From Deltaproteobacteria bacterium (GTDB lineage Bacteria; Myxococcota_A; Polyangia; Polyangiales; Ga0077539): a DNA stretch of 64,000 nucleotides. The position numbers and the translations under genes are program-made. The notes beneath the pieces are model-generated. The model was not told the DNA's origin. It worked only from the letters and a program-made list of their open reading frames with translations, and did not search any database. Below, piece after piece: positions 1 through 7,007 of the stretch. Numbering within the stretch: the stretch's first letter is position 1; each line of letters opens with the position of its first letter. The stretch spans positions 1 to 64,000 of the forward strand of contig JAUXYJ010000002.1 of NCBI GenBank assembly GCA_030694465.1, in the 5' to 3' direction.

Positions 1-291
1 GACATAGAGCAGGAGATCTACATGCGATTTCAACAGATGAAAGAAGACTACGAGCGCGAGCTCGAAGACGCCCGCGAGCAGGGTAAACAACAGGGAGCCA
101 AGCTCGGTGAAGCCCGTGGCGAGGCCCGTGGCGAGGCCCGCGCGGTGCTGCGCGTACTCATCGCCCGCGGGTTCTCACCCAGCCCGGCCCAGCAGGCCAA
201 GGTGACCCAGTGCAGCGACCCCAAGGTGCTCACCGAGTGGCTCACCCGCGCGGCCACGCTGGACTCGCTCGACGCTGTCTTCGCCGAGTGA
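1..291 (+). CDS. Rpn/transposase-nuclease C-terminal-like protein, copy 1 (5' end outside window)
   Basis: The reading frame is open to the left edge (codons DIEQEIY precede the ATG at 22), so the true start probably lies outside the window. Copy 3 at 3503 has a related stretch before the same Met. The visible part is a charged helix (MKEDYERELEDAREQG), a GEAR tripeptide-like repeat, and a C-terminal block RGFSPSPAQQAKVTQC...LTEWLTRAATLDSLDAVFAE. That block resembles the small C-terminal domain found after the PD-(D/E)XK nuclease in Rpn/DUF4351-type transposase-associated proteins, as I know that family. No nuclease motif is visible. Copies 2 and 3 share the last 45 residues almost unchanged. 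Function is unknown; a stand-alone regulator of an Rpn nuclease is one possibility. Confidence 0.6.
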   Translation, partial: DIEQEIYMRFQQMKEDYERELEDAREQGKQQGAKLGEARGEARGEARAVLRVLIARGFSPSPAQQAKVTQCSDPKVLTEWLTRAATLDSLDAVFAE

Positions 292-297
292 GCGCCA

Positions 298-309
298 GCC
301 AACGTTGGC
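298..309. repeat. 12-bp palindrome GCCAACGTTGGC, site 1
   Basis: Perfect 12-bp palindrome just after the stop of copy 1. It starts an approximately 80-bp leader that recurs before copy 3. Its fixed place ahead of copies 2 and 3 suggests an operator or a mobile-module boundary. Confidence 0.6.
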
Positions 310-446
310 CGAGTGCGCGTGCTTGCAGACCTGCGGTGTGTTGCCTATGACTTCGTAGCAACGAGGGGCCCTCGTGACGAAGATCGCAAGAGCGCGCGCA
401 AAACTCCCACGCACGACGGAGGGATGAGCCGTCCAAGGAGATCACC

Positions 447-716
447 ATGCGGTATCAACAGATGAAAGAAGACTACGAGCGCGCGTTTCGGGATGCAGAA
501 GAGAAGGGTCTGAAGCGCGGCATCAAGCGCGGCCAAAAGCTCGGTGCAGTCCGCGGCAAGGCCACCGCCGTGCTCCAGGTGCTCACCGCACGTGGGTTCT
601 CACTGAGCCCCGCGCAGCGTAGCAAGGTCACCCGGTGCAGCGACCCCAAGGTGCTCACCGAGTGGCTCACGCGTGCGGCCACGCTCGACTCGCTCGACGC
701 TGTCTTTGCCGAGTGA
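447..716 (+). CDS. Rpn/transposase-nuclease C-terminal-like protein, copy 2
   Basis: 89-aa paralogue of copies 1 and 3, with a charged helix (KEDYERAFRDAEEKGLKRG), a basic segment and the shared C-terminal block ending LDSLDAVFAE. The DNA upstream (about 298-446) matches the start of copy 3, but here the extended frame is broken by a TGA at about 421 and a 2-nt length difference. These changes leave AAGGAG seven to eight bases before the ATG at 447, a much better ribosome binding site than the same position has in copy 3. Translation therefore probably starts at 447. It resembles the short internally started form of Rpn proteins. I see no partner nuclease gene in the window. Confidence 0.55.
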   Translation: MRYQQMKEDYERAFRDAEEKGLKRGIKRGQKLGAVRGKATAVLQVLTARGFSLSPAQRSKVTRCSDPKVLTEWLTRAATLDSLDAVFAE

Positions 717-727
717 GCCCCAGGGAC

Positions 728-743
728 CCGGCGACGTCGCCGG
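728..743. repeat. Palindrome CCGGCGACGTCGCCGG, copy 1
   Basis: Perfect 16-bp palindrome between the convergent stops of copy 2 (716) and the 286-aa lipoprotein (756). Confidence 0.85.
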
Positions 744-755
744 GGGTGCCCCTGC

Positions 756-1616
756 TCAGCGCGGCGGGATGCAGTTGATCGCGACGCCCTCTGGGATTTC
801 GTTGCACATCGCGGGCTCAACGCACACACCCCAGCGGTCCTCGTCGCGCAAGCCGATGTTCAAGCGCCAAGGACGCATGCAGGCAAGGCCAGGACGGCAC
901 TGAACACGGTTGGGTCCTCCGCGGCACGGGATGCTCTCGCCCAGTTCACCGTTGGTCGGAGGCAGACACATCCCCGTTTGGCCGTGTACGAACTCAGAGA
1001 TCCAAGTGCACACCTTGCCTGCACCACATCGGCAATTGGGATCTGCTGAGCATAGGTTGCGCGCTGGATCACAGATCCCGTCGGTTCGGATCGCTGCCCC
1101 CGTCGCAGCCGTCCCGTCGGCGCTTCTGCAGATCCGAACGCTTTCGTTGCTCGCAAGCTCCGGAGTCAGGGCTTGCACGGCTAGGCACAGCTCGCGTGAT
1201 AGGCAGATCGCACCGAGATCCCCGTCGCCCTCGAAGGCGTAGGCGACCTCGCGTGGTTCGTCACACGCAATCGCTCCGTTGAGCAATGGCCTGAGAGACC
1301 GTCGATCCCGGGGCATACAAAAGTCCGTGATGCGACGGATATCATTCATCTGCGGATTGCCACGAGCAACAACCACACCCCTACACTGACCACACGGCTC
1401 CTGGCACAGCTCGGGCCGCTCGTCACAGCCCATGACAAGCGGCAAGCACACATTGGCGGGGCCCGCGCCATCCAAACGCTGCCCATCGGGTCCCGATCCG
1501 GCGACGTCGCCGGATGCGTCCGGGCCCGAGCCGTCGCCCATGGGATCGACGCGCACCCCGCACCCCACGACGAGCGCGCAGAGCGCCATCAGCCAACAGC
1601 GGCTCACTGTCCACAT
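756..1616 (-). CDS. Secreted Cys-rich lipoprotein, unknown function
   Basis: 286 residues, starting at the Met of MWTVSRCWLMALCALVVGCG, a lipoprotein signal peptide with lipobox VVGC. The start overlaps the last 13 bases of the 513-aa gene upstream, which suggests translational coupling. A Gly/Asp/Ser/Pro linker follows (DPMGDGSGPDASGDVAGSGPDG), then a body with about 20 Cys, including CDERPELCQEPCGQC and CDPARNLCSADPNCRCG, likely disulphide-bonded outside the inner membrane. The codons for GDVAG in the linker are one copy of the dispersed 16-bp palindrome (1498-1513). No enzymatic motif is visible. It probably works with the upstream secreted protein, but no role can be assigned. Confidence 0.7.
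   Translation of the reverse strand: MWTVSRCWLMALCALVVGCGVRVDPMGDGSGPDASGDVAGSGPDGQRLDGAGPANVCLPLVMGCDERPELCQEPCGQCRGVVVARGNPQMNDIRRITDFCMPRDRRSLRPLLNGAIACDEPREVAYAFEGDGDLGAICLSRELCLAVQALTPELASNESVRICRSADGTAATGAAIRTDGICDPARNLCSADPNCRCGAGKVCTWISEFVHGQTGMCLPPTNGELGESIPCRGGPNRVQCRPGLACMRPWRLNIGLRDEDRWGVCVEPAMCNEIPEGVAINCIPPR
1498..1513. repeat. Palindrome CCGGCGACGTCGCCGG, copy 2 (inside a coding region)
   Basis: Perfect copy inside the 286-aa lipoprotein gene, encoding GDVAG in its flexible linker. It is the only perfect copy that lies wholly inside a gene. Confidence 0.85.
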
Positions 1617-3145
1617 CGCGGAAGCTCCACTGGCGTCAACGACTGGGCAACACGCGCGGCGCACGCCTCACCCACGCATCGCGTGTCGTGATCATCACGC
1701 CCCGCGACCGCTGCGAAGTGGTCGTGCTTGATGACGTATTGCCGAGGCATTCGGGCACGAATCGCGGCGGCGCGGTCTGTGTCGCAGCTCGCCTGCAACG
1801 TCGGATCGCGACGCAGTGTTGGGATCACCGTGTCGCGCATAAAAGTCGCGCGCGGCGACGCGTTATCGTCGAGCAACACGAGCTGCAGACCGGTAGGCAG
1901 CACTTGCACGCGCATTGGCTCGATGCGGATCGCACAGAAGCCGATTTGGGCGGGCTCAGCGTTGGGACGCCGAGCGCAGAAGTTGCTGCGATAGGTTGGC
2001 GAGCGTCGCTGCGCAGCGGGGAGGCTCTCGAATGGCAGACACTCAATCCGATTGGTGAGCAGCGACGCCACCTGTGCCGGAGGAAAAATCGCAGAGAACG
2101 AGCCCTCGCATGTAGCTCGCACAGTGCTGTTTGTCTGTGCTGTCGGGTCGCATTCCATCGCTTGCCCTCCAAAATCCACCGGCACCCGCAGCGAGTCATT
2201 GAGCACCGTCGCGAGCTGCGCCGGGAGCTGTGCGCCGAGCTCTCGCGCGATCCGCGCGGACTGCACCTGCGTGAAGACAAACCTCGACGGGTAGTCAATC
2301 CAGGTCGGCTCGCTTTGGACCAAGTCCAAGCGCAAGCGTCGCCCCACATCGGTGTCAACCATCACGGGATTGAGCACCAATTGCTCTGCGGCGATGACCT
2401 CGGGGGTCACCGGCGAGCTCGTGATCCGCGCGACCTGCTCAAAGCGCATCACGAGGCGATCATCGCTGCTGCCGTCCGCTTGCCTGCGCAAGAGCGCGTT
2501 GACCCGGTGCGATTGCGTCGAGGTCTCGCGCCACGCACCGAAGGCACTGTCGCTCTGCACGCCTGCGAGCACCTGGGTAAACACCGCTTCGTTCACCTGT
2601 GCGGCCAACGTACTCCACGGGATCACTACGTCACAGAGCCCGATGTCGTAGTTGCGCGCGGCGTTGAGCGCCGTGGTGTACGGCTGTGGGGTGCCTGTGA
2701 GGTTGGTGTCGAGCAGCCATTGCAGCGGCGTGGTGAGCGACGCTTGCGTATCTACGCCGTCGTAGAAAGCCTCGATGTACTCGGACGAGCGCACGATCCC
2801 GTGGCTCGTGGGCGTGCAGACCTCGTCACGACAGAGCGGCTCAGCCCAGGGCGGCCCGAGCCAAGCGTACGCGTCTTGGCTCGTGTTGCTCTGCATCGCA
2901 CGTGCGAACACAAAGAGCCTGCTTGAGGTGTCCAACTGCAGCTGCAAGCGCCGTCCTGCGCCCCCTGCCCGCAGGCTGCGGTCCATGGACTCGGCGCCCA
3001 CGGTGCTCGTTCGCACCAGCGAAAACTCTGTCAATTGTCCCGAAGTATCTCCCGAGCCCACGCCGATCATCAACCGCCCTCCGCTGCACCCTCCCGCGCG
3101 CCGCCCCCCGACCATCAGCGGAGCGAGCAGCGCCAACCCCATCAC
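1604..3145 (-). CDS. Secreted protein, unknown; candidate phase-variable gene
   Basis: 513 residues from the GTG at 3145 (an ATG follows at 3142). The N-terminus VMGLALLAPLMVGGRRAGGC is a hydrophobic signal-like segment with a poor lipobox (AGGC). The mature part has scattered Cys and no family I recognise. The start is in doubt. An ATG at 3204 has a far better ribosome binding site (AAGGCAGG, about five bases upstream) but is out of frame by two because of the seven AAGC units (minus-strand sense) between it and the body, and it stops after 20 codons. Five or eight units would fuse it in frame to the signal segment and add a basic N-region. In the sequenced state the gene may be off, or weakly read from 3145/3142. 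It overlaps the downstream lipoprotein gene by 13 bases. Confidence 0.65.
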   Translation of the reverse strand: MMGLALLAPLMVGGRRAGGCSGGRLMIGVGSGDTSGQLTEFSLVRTSTVGAESMDRSLRAGGAGRRLQLQLDTSSRLFVFARAMQSNTSQDAYAWLGPPWAEPLCRDEVCTPTSHGIVRSSEYIEAFYDGVDTQASLTTPLQWLLDTNLTGTPQPYTTALNAARNYDIGLCDVVIPWSTLAAQVNEAVFTQVLAGVQSDSAFGAWRETSTQSHRVNALLRRQADGSSDDRLVMRFEQVARITSSPVTPEVIAAEQLVLNPVMVDTDVGRRLRLDLVQSEPTWIDYPSRFVFTQVQSARIARELGAQLPAQLATVLNDSLRVPVDFGGQAMECDPTAQTNSTVRATCEGSFSAIFPPAQVASLLTNRIECLPFESLPAAQRRSPTYRSNFCARRPNAEPAQIGFCAIRIEPMRVQVLPTGLQLVLLDDNASPRATFMRDTVIPTLRRDPTLQASCDTDRAAAIRARMPRQYVIKHDHFAAVAGRDDHDTRCVGEACAARVAQSLTPVELPRCGQ

Positions 3146-3165
3146 GCAGGTCGCGTACCTACGTG

Positions 3166-3197
<32 letters not shown>

Positions 3198-3365
3198 AAT
3201 CCATGGTGTCCTGCCTTCGATGTTCTGTGCGCACGTCAGGGAAGTGCGCGTGTTTCAAACATTCCCACCCGAAGCCCCCGAACCAAAACCGCCCCGGTCT
3301 GAGAAGAATAACACCCACGCGTCGCGTGCCACAAGCCCCCCAACGGAGCCATGCCCTCGCGAGAC

Positions 3366-3381
3366 CCGGCGACGTCGCCGG
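3366..3381. repeat. Palindrome CCGGCGACGTCGCCGG, copy 3
   Basis: Perfect copy in the intergenic stretch between the divergent 513-aa gene and the copy 3 Rpn-like gene, 25 bases before the first of two GCCAACGTTGGC sites. Confidence 0.85.
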
Positions 3382-3405
3382 GTGGTTGCTAGCCGCACAG
3401 CGCCA

Positions 3406-3417
3406 GCCAACGTTGGC
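3406..3417. repeat. 12-bp palindrome GCCAACGTTGGC, site 2
   Basis: First of two identical palindromes, 21 bp apart start to start, about 90 bases before the copy 3 start codon. Confidence 0.6.
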
Positions 3418-3426
3418 CGAGCCCCA

Positions 3427-3438
3427 GCCAACGTTGGC
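3427..3438. repeat. 12-bp palindrome GCCAACGTTGGC, site 3
   Basis: Second palindrome before copy 3. From here the DNA matches 298-420 almost base for base. A 21-bp spacing is two helical turns, as expected if one protein binds both sites on the same face. Confidence 0.6.
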
Positions 3439-3502
3439 CGAGTGCGCGTGCTTGCAGACCTGCGGTGTGTTGCCTATGACTTCGTAGCAACGAGGTGCCC
3501 TC

Positions 3503-3847
3503 ATGACGAAGATCGCAAGCGCGCGCGCAAAGCTCCCACGCACGACGGAGGGATTAACCGTCCAGCAAGAGATCGCCATGCGGTTTCAACAGCTGATCGA
3601 GGATCACGAACAAGATCTTCGGGATGCAGAAGAGAAGGGTCTGAAGCGCGGCATCAAGCGCGGCCAAAAGCTCGGGGTAGTCCGCAGCAAAGCCGCCGCA
3701 GTCGTCCAGGTGCTCACCGCACGTGGGTTCTCACCCAGCCCCGCGCAGCAGGCCATGGTCACCCAGTGCAGTGACTCTGCGCAGCTCACCAAGTGGCTCA
3801 CCCGCGCGGCCACGCTCGACTCGCTCGACGCTGTCTTTGCCGAGTGA
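3503..3847 (+). CDS. Rpn/transposase-nuclease C-terminal-like protein, copy 3
   Basis: 114 residues with a complete extended N-terminus (MTKIASARAKLPRTTEGLTVQ) that copy 2 has lost. The rest follows the shared plan: charged helix (QLIEDHEQDLRDAEEKGLKRG), then RGFSPSPAQQAMVTQCS and ...TLDSLDAVFAE. It lacks the nuclease domain of full-length Rpn proteins, and no such domain lies upstream, where only repeats and a divergent gene are found. An internal ATG at 3578 corresponds to the start used by copy 2. The gene stops 92 bases before the ABC-F gene on the same strand. Function unknown. Confidence 0.6.
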   Translation: MTKIASARAKLPRTTEGLTVQQEIAMRFQQLIEDHEQDLRDAEEKGLKRGIKRGQKLGVVRSKAAAVVQVLTARGFSPSPAQQAMVTQCSDSAQLTKWLTRAATLDSLDAVFAE

Positions 3848-3939
3848 GCCCCCCGCCAATGCGCCCGATCGAAGGGGCGCTTGGTGTGCGTGACTCGTTG
3901 CGTCTCGCGCGCAACGATGACAGAAGGCGCGTCGCCCCA

Positions 3940-5544
3940 ATGATCGTACTCGAGAACCTCACCAAGCGCTTTGGCCCCAAGATCCTCTTCGAGGACGTCA
4001 CCATGAACTTTGACCCCGGCAAGCGCTATGTGCTCGTCGGCGCAAACGGCGCGGGAAAATCCACGCTCCTCAAGGTCATCACCGGCGAAGAAGAGTCCGA
4101 CAAGGGCACGGTGAACATCCCCGGCAAGCTCAAGGTCGGCGTGCTCAAGCAAGACCACTTTGAGTACGAGACCGTGCGGATTCTCGATGTGGTGCTCATG
4201 GGCAACCGCGCCCTGTGGGACGCCATGCAAGAGAAAGAGCGGCTCTACGAGCAAGAGATGACCGACGAGGTCGGCATGCGCTTGGGCGAGCTCGAGGGCA
4301 CCGTGGCCGAAGAAGACGGCTACACCGCAGAGTCTCGCGCGGCCGAGCTACTCGAAGGCCTCGGGATCCCGACGGCCCAGCACCTTGAGCCGCTTAAGGC
4401 TCTCGCGGGTGGGTACAAGCTCCGTGTGTTGCTCGCGCAGACGCTGTTTGCGGGCGCCGATGTGCTCTTGCTCGACGAGCCGACCAACCACCTGGACTTG
4501 GACTCGATCCGCTGGCTCGAAGCGTATTTGACCGGTGATTTTCGCGGAACGCTCATTGTCGTCAGCCACGATCGGCACTTCATGAACGCGATCGCGACGC
4601 ACGTCGCGGACGTAGACTTTCAGACCGTGACGGTCTTCACCGGCGACTACGCCGACTTTGTCGAAGCGAAGACCACAGGCAAGGCCCAAAACGAGCAGGA
4701 CATCGCCCAGAAAAAGCGCCGCATCGCCGAGCTCAAAGACTTCGTCGCGCGCTTTGGTGCGAGCGCCAATCGCTCAAGCCAAGCGCAATCGCGTGTGAAA
4801 GAAATCGAGAAGCTCGAGTCCTCGATGGTCGTCCGTCGCTCAAGCGTCGTGCGCCCGTACATCAAGTTTGAGATCACGCGCCCCTCGGGCCGCGACGCAC
4901 TAAGGCTCAACGGGATCTCAAAGTCCTTCGGCGACAAAAAGGTCATCACCGATCTCAGCGTGGGTCTGATGCGTGGGGATCGCCTCGCGGTGATCGGTCC
5001 GAGCGGCATCGGCAAGTCCACGCTCTTGAAGAGCATCGTGGGCGAGCACAAGCTCGACGCGGGCGAGATCTTGTGGGGCCACGAGACCTCGGTGGGCTAC
5101 TTTGCACAAGACCACCACGAGGGCCTCGAGCCGGGGCTGTCTGCGTACGACTGGCTGCGGCGCTTTGACGAAAACGCCTCGATCGAGCAGGTCAGGTCCG
5201 TCCTCGGAAAGCTCTTGTTTAGCGGCGAAGCGGGCCTCAAAAAGACCGAGACCCTCTCGGGCGGCGAGGCCGCGCGGCTCATCCTCGCCAAGCTCATGCT
5301 GCAAAAGAACAACGTGATGCTCTTGGACGAGCCCACCAACCACCTGGACGTCGAGAGCATCGACGCCCTGCTCGACGCCCTCGTCGCGTTTCCCGGCACG
5401 GTGATTGTGACGAGCCACGATCGGCACTTTGTGAGCAAGCTCGGCACGCGCGTACTTGAGCTCTCTCCCAATGGAGCGCAGCTGTTTAACGGGACCTACG
5501 AAGAGTTTCTCGCAGCGCAGGGCACCGAGTACCTGCGGCGCTGA
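3940..5544 (+). CDS. ybiT: ABC-F family ATPase, YbiT type
   Basis: 534 residues, close to the roughly 530 of E. coli YbiT, and colinear with it. The first ABC domain has Walker A GANGAGKST (residues 34-42), a degenerate signature LAGGYKLRVLLAQ and LLLDEPTNHLD. A linker with a basic coiled coil follows. The second domain has Walker A GPSGIGKST (about 353), signature LSGGEAARLILAK and LLDEPTNHLD. There are no membrane segments. ABC-F proteins act at the ribosomal E site and influence translation; the exact role of YbiT is not settled. The start MIVLENLTKRFG fits the family; an upstream in-frame extension to 3793 overlaps copy 3 and is not expected. It appears to be monocistronic. Confidence 0.93.
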   Translation: MIVLENLTKRFGPKILFEDVTMNFDPGKRYVLVGANGAGKSTLLKVITGEEESDKGTVNIPGKLKVGVLKQDHFEYETVRILDVVLMGNRALWDAMQEKERLYEQEMTDEVGMRLGELEGTVAEEDGYTAESRAAELLEGLGIPTAQHLEPLKALAGGYKLRVLLAQTLFAGADVLLLDEPTNHLDLDSIRWLEAYLTGDFRGTLIVVSHDRHFMNAIATHVADVDFQTVTVFTGDYADFVEAKTTGKAQNEQDIAQKKRRIAELKDFVARFGASANRSSQAQSRVKEIEKLESSMVVRRSSVVRPYIKFEITRPSGRDALRLNGISKSFGDKKVITDLSVGLMRGDRLAVIGPSGIGKSTLLKSIVGEHKLDAGEILWGHETSVGYFAQDHHEGLEPGLSAYDWLRRFDENASIEQVRSVLGKLLFSGEAGLKKTETLSGGEAARLILAKLMLQKNNVMLLDEPTNHLDVESIDALLDALVAFPGTVIVTSHDRHFVSKLGTRVLELSPNGAQLFNGTYEEFLAAQGTEYLRR

Positions 5545-5561
5545 GCCGCGCCGAGAGACAC

Positions 5562-5577
5562 CCGGCGACGTCGCTGG
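5562..5577. repeat. Palindrome CCGGCGACGTCGCTGG (one mismatch), copy 4
   Basis: 15 of 16 bases match. It lies 17 bases after the stop codon of the ABC-F gene. Confidence 0.75.
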
Positions 5578-5998
5578 GCACGGTGCGTTTGCATGCAGAC
5601 GCCGCAAAACGCACCCAAGCCTGTCCACTGCCAACCCCCTTGGTGAGCCCACAACGCTCGCACCCTTTGCCTCCACACTCAGTGCGTCCTGCGCACCCCC
5701 GCAAACCTCTTGCCTCTCGCTCTGTACGATGGCGACGAGAGAGCACACCGCGTGGCGCTTCATCTGCGAAACCACGACGGCGCATGTCCATGCTTCATCG
5801 GGACGAGAGTGCGAGGTGACTTGTCACCGACGTCTTTCGCAGCCCTCAACGACAGCTGCACACCCCTGCACCGCTGCCATGGGGCTCTCTGCGCACACGC
5901 CACGCCGCTGCAGCTTGCGCTGGAACCTCGAGGCGACGAACGCAGAAGCGATCGACGCTCGAATGCGTTTTGCGGGCCATTGTGCTCACTTCGCGACG

Positions 5999-6018
5999 TT
6001 TCGACACAATCGTCGAAA
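5999..6018. promoter_or_regulatory. Inverted repeat TTTCGAC-N6-GTCGAAA
   Basis: Perfect 7-bp arms with a 6-bp spacer, ending 13 bases before the candidate -35 element of the ECF42 operon. It is a plausible operator. One arm resembles the -35 element read backwards, so a second, divergent promoter element is an alternative. Confidence 0.4.
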
Positions 6019-6031
6019 TATCTGGGGGGCG

Positions 6032-6058
6032 TGTCGATTGGAGCAAACCCGGTTCGTC
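6032..6058 (+). promoter_or_regulatory. Candidate ECF42-type promoter (TGTCGA - 17 bp - CGTC)
   Basis: TGTCGA at 6032-6037 and CGTC at 6055-6058, 17 bases between them. This matches the motif reported for ECF42 sigma factors (TGTCGA, then CGAC or CGTC). It lies 48 bases before the first gene of the operon that encodes such a sigma factor, which suggests autoregulation. Confidence 0.6.
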
Positions 6059-6105
6059 ATCCTCATGAAGGAGCTTGGTCCTTCGAGAAAGATGGAGACA
6101 AGACA

Positions 6106-6621
6106 ATGTTACTACTACAGGTTTTGGGTTCGGGCGCAGGCACCCTGGCAGCGCTCGCGGCAGGCACGATGTTTCTTCGGCGCCGCGTGCGGGTGGAGCG
6201 CGTCTCGGTCATCGACGCAGCCCCTGCAGACATCCTGGCGCTGGCTGCGTCCAACGCGGGCTATCAAAAGTTCAACCCGTACAAAAAGGCGGACCCTGCG
6301 CTGAAGATTGAGCTCTTTGGTCCTTCGTCGGGCGTGGGTTCTGGCTTCACTTTTGATGGCAAAGACGGCAAAGGGACCGCGGTGATTTCAAACGTCACAG
6401 CCGAGCGCGTTGACTACGCACTCGACCTCGGCGTCATGGGAAAGCCGCAGCAGAGCCTCGTCGTGGTGCCCGACGGCAAGGGCAGCAAAGTCACTTGGAC
6501 CATGACCGCGGACATGGGTATGAACCCGATCGGACGCGTCATGGGGATGTTGATGGACGGCATCGTTGGACCCACATTCGAGAGTGGTCTGAAGAGTCTT
6601 AACGCAGCACTTCAATCGTGA
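6106..6621 (+). CDS. SRPBCC-family membrane-anchored protein
   Basis: 171 residues. The N-terminus MLLLQVLGSGAGTLAALAAGTMF is a membrane segment followed by RRRVRVERVS. The rest has the polyketide cyclase/SRPBCC pattern: a start like VSVIDAAPADILALA, a central FNPYKKADPALKIELFGP, and a long C-terminal helix (GRVMGMLMDGIVGPTFESGLKSLNA). This fold binds hydrophobic ligands in a cavity; the ligand is unknown. It is the first gene of the SRPBCC-YCII-sigma operon, 32 bases before the YCII gene, a common grouping with ECF42 sigma factors. The in-frame upstream extension to 5710 is rejected because the promoter lies inside it. Confidence 0.8.
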   Translation: MLLLQVLGSGAGTLAALAAGTMFLRRRVRVERVSVIDAAPADILALAASNAGYQKFNPYKKADPALKIELFGPSSGVGSGFTFDGKDGKGTAVISNVTAERVDYALDLGVMGKPQQSLVVVPDGKGSKVTWTMTADMGMNPIGRVMGMLMDGIVGPTFESGLKSLNAALQS

Positions 6622-6653
6622 TCGCGACCCAAACGGCAAAGGAAGAAAACACC

Positions 6654-7007
6654 ATGCAATACACGTTCTTGCTGTACTCAAACCCCGCTGACTCCGCCAA
6701 CATGACCGCCGAAGACTGGGCTCAAGAAAAAGAAGTCTACGGGGCATACATCGGAGCACTTCAAGAGGCAGGCGTCTTCGTCTCGACCGATTGGCTGCAG
6801 CCCGCCGAGACCGCCACCACCGTCAGCACGGAAAACGGCCAACACCGCGTGCAAGATGGACCCTTCGCCGCGACGCGCGAGACCCTCGGCGGGTACTTCG
6901 TCATCGAAGTGCCAAGCCTGGATGCCGCGCTAGTTTGGGCTCAAAAGTGTCCAGCGGCGAAGTTCGGCAAGGTCGAAGTGCGCGCCTCGGCAATGGGCAG
7001 CGTCTGA
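6654..7007 (+). CDS. YCII-related (DGPF) domain protein
   Basis: 117 residues starting MQYTFLLYSNPAD, with a purine-rich site (GGAAGAAAA) before the ATG. Typical YCII/DGPF features are present: the amphipathic helix WAQEKEVYGAYIGALQEAG, the family signature VQDGPFAATRETLGGYFVIE, and the end DAALVWAQKCPAAKFGKVEVR. Proteins of this kind sit next to ECF41/ECF42 sigma genes; they are small dimeric alpha-beta barrel proteins whose reaction is not established. The stop TGA shares a base with the ATG of the sigma gene (TGATG at 7005-7009), so the two are translationally coupled. Confidence 0.88.
   Translation: MQYTFLLYSNPADSANMTAEDWAQEKEVYGAYIGALQEAGVFVSTDWLQPAETATTVSTENGQHRVQDGPFAATRETLGGYFVIEVPSLDAALVWAQKCPAAKFGKVEVRASAMGSV

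Larger units (their letters stand above)
5545..6105. other. Gene-poor stretch before the ECF42 operon
   Basis: 561 bases without a supportable gene. It holds a palindrome copy at 5562, an inverted repeat at 5999-6018 and the candidate sigma promoter at 6032-6058. An open frame from 5710 runs into the SRPBCC gene, but its upstream part has no coding character. Confidence 0.5.

Noticed and set aside
728..743. Palindrome copies as intrinsic terminators
   Set aside because: The 16-mer has no loop and no T-run follows; some copies are upstream of genes or inside them.
1514..2926. 470-codon plus-strand frame opposite the 513-aa gene
   Set aside because: Arg/His-rich composition, no plausible start site, and antisense to a protein with a signal segment and translational coupling.
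5710..6105. N-terminal extension of the SRPBCC protein
   Set aside because: Contains the candidate promoter and lacks coding character; the membrane segment right after 6106 is a natural N-terminus.
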